DNA from: a virus | Reading direction: 5' to 3' (one strand) | Virus record (IMG/VR): IMGVR_UViG_3300022221_000019 | Span: 1 to 29,478 of that record | Length of the DNA: 29,478 nucleotides | Shown: one piece after another, positions 29,319 to 29,478 of the stretch | Numbering within the stretch: position 1 is the first letter of the stretch | Layout: each line of letters starts with the position of its first letter | Position numbers and translations under genes: made by a program | Notes under the pieces: generated by a model | What the model saw: only the letters and a program-made list of their open reading frames with translations | What the model was told of the DNA's origin: nothing | The model's database searches: none

Positions 29319-29478
29319 ACTTAATAGATAGAATGAAATACAAACTCAAGCCTTATGATTGGCAGTTTGAAGCAATGAGAAATGCTGAACATCAATCTGA
29401 GTACGCGCTTCTAGCACAAATGGGATCAGGAAAATCGGGTGCATTGGTAAATATACTGCGCTTAAAATATAATCAGCA
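29315..29478 (+). CDS. Superfamily 2 helicase, N-terminal part, cut by window edge
   Basis: The first 54 codons of a longer gene, starting in an ATGA overlap. KPYDWQFEAM gives the Q-motif-like element before the ATPase core (here D-W-Q-F-E-A), and LLAQMGSGKSGALVNILRL is the Walker A motif (GSGKS) as in SNF2/DEAD-type phage helicases. It likely unwinds DNA in replication or recombination. Which branch of superfamily 2 it belongs to cannot be said without the rest. Confidence 0.8.
   Translation, partial: MNLIDRMKYKLKPYDWQFEAMRNAEHQSEYALLAQMGSGKSGALVNILRLKYNQ

Noticed and set aside
1-29478. tRNA genes and a phage-type RNA polymerase
   Set aside because: No cloverleaf or polymerase motif was seen, so a true T7 subfamily assignment is not supported from this window.

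Overview
This AT-rich window carries most of a tailed-phage (or prophage) genome with a T7-like short-tail virion plan. The late genes run on the minus strand in the classic podovirus order: terS, a small gene, terL, a small gene, portal, a small gene, scaffold, major capsid, a small head protein, tail tubes A and B, three or four internal virion (ejection) proteins and a tail/fibre protein cut by the left edge. No RNA polymerase, DNA polymerase or tRNA is visible. T7-like tail tubes with gp14/15/16-like ejection proteins point to a Gram-negative host; the species cannot be told from the sequence.

Layout. (1) 1-17836, minus: packaging and morphogenesis, tightly packed with ATGA/TAATG overlaps. 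(2) 17994-18632, minus: a small serine recombinase with its own promoter and terminator. (3) 18633-19503: about 870 bp without a convincing gene, rich in inverted repeats and in GCTACC/GGTAGC motifs, ending in a good plus-strand promoter. (4) 19504-21868, plus: an accessory operon with a 43-residue secreted basic peptide, an ArdC-type anti-restriction protein and five small unknown genes; a terminator follows whose 3' arm is also the ribosome binding site of an M15-type endolysin (21924-22316). (5) 22414-28193, minus: a small secreted peptide coupled to an HExxH protease; a ribbon-helix-helix-like regulator followed by a free-standing response-regulator receiver domain; a viral nucleotidyltransferase; several small genes; and a P4/D5-type primase-helicase with coupled downstream genes. 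(6) 28194-29478, plus: a candidate 68-nt small RNA, a 48-residue gene, a metzincin-like protein, a small gene and the start of a superfamily 2 helicase.

Most interesting signals: (a) the candidate RNA between primase and the plus-strand operon, whose terminator loop is complementary to the Shine-Dalgarno regions of both flanking genes; (b) an exact 10-mer, TACACTAAGA on the minus strand, just upstream of the tail-fibre, recombinase and primase genes; (c) three ACTAC-N6-GTAGT palindromes at 24-25 bp spacing in front of the RHH-REC gene pair; (d) an ADP-ribosyltransferase-like domain inside a virion ejection protein; (e) the stand-alone receiver domain; (f) the nucleotidyltransferase. All functional calls come from reading translated sequence and recalling families; no search was run.
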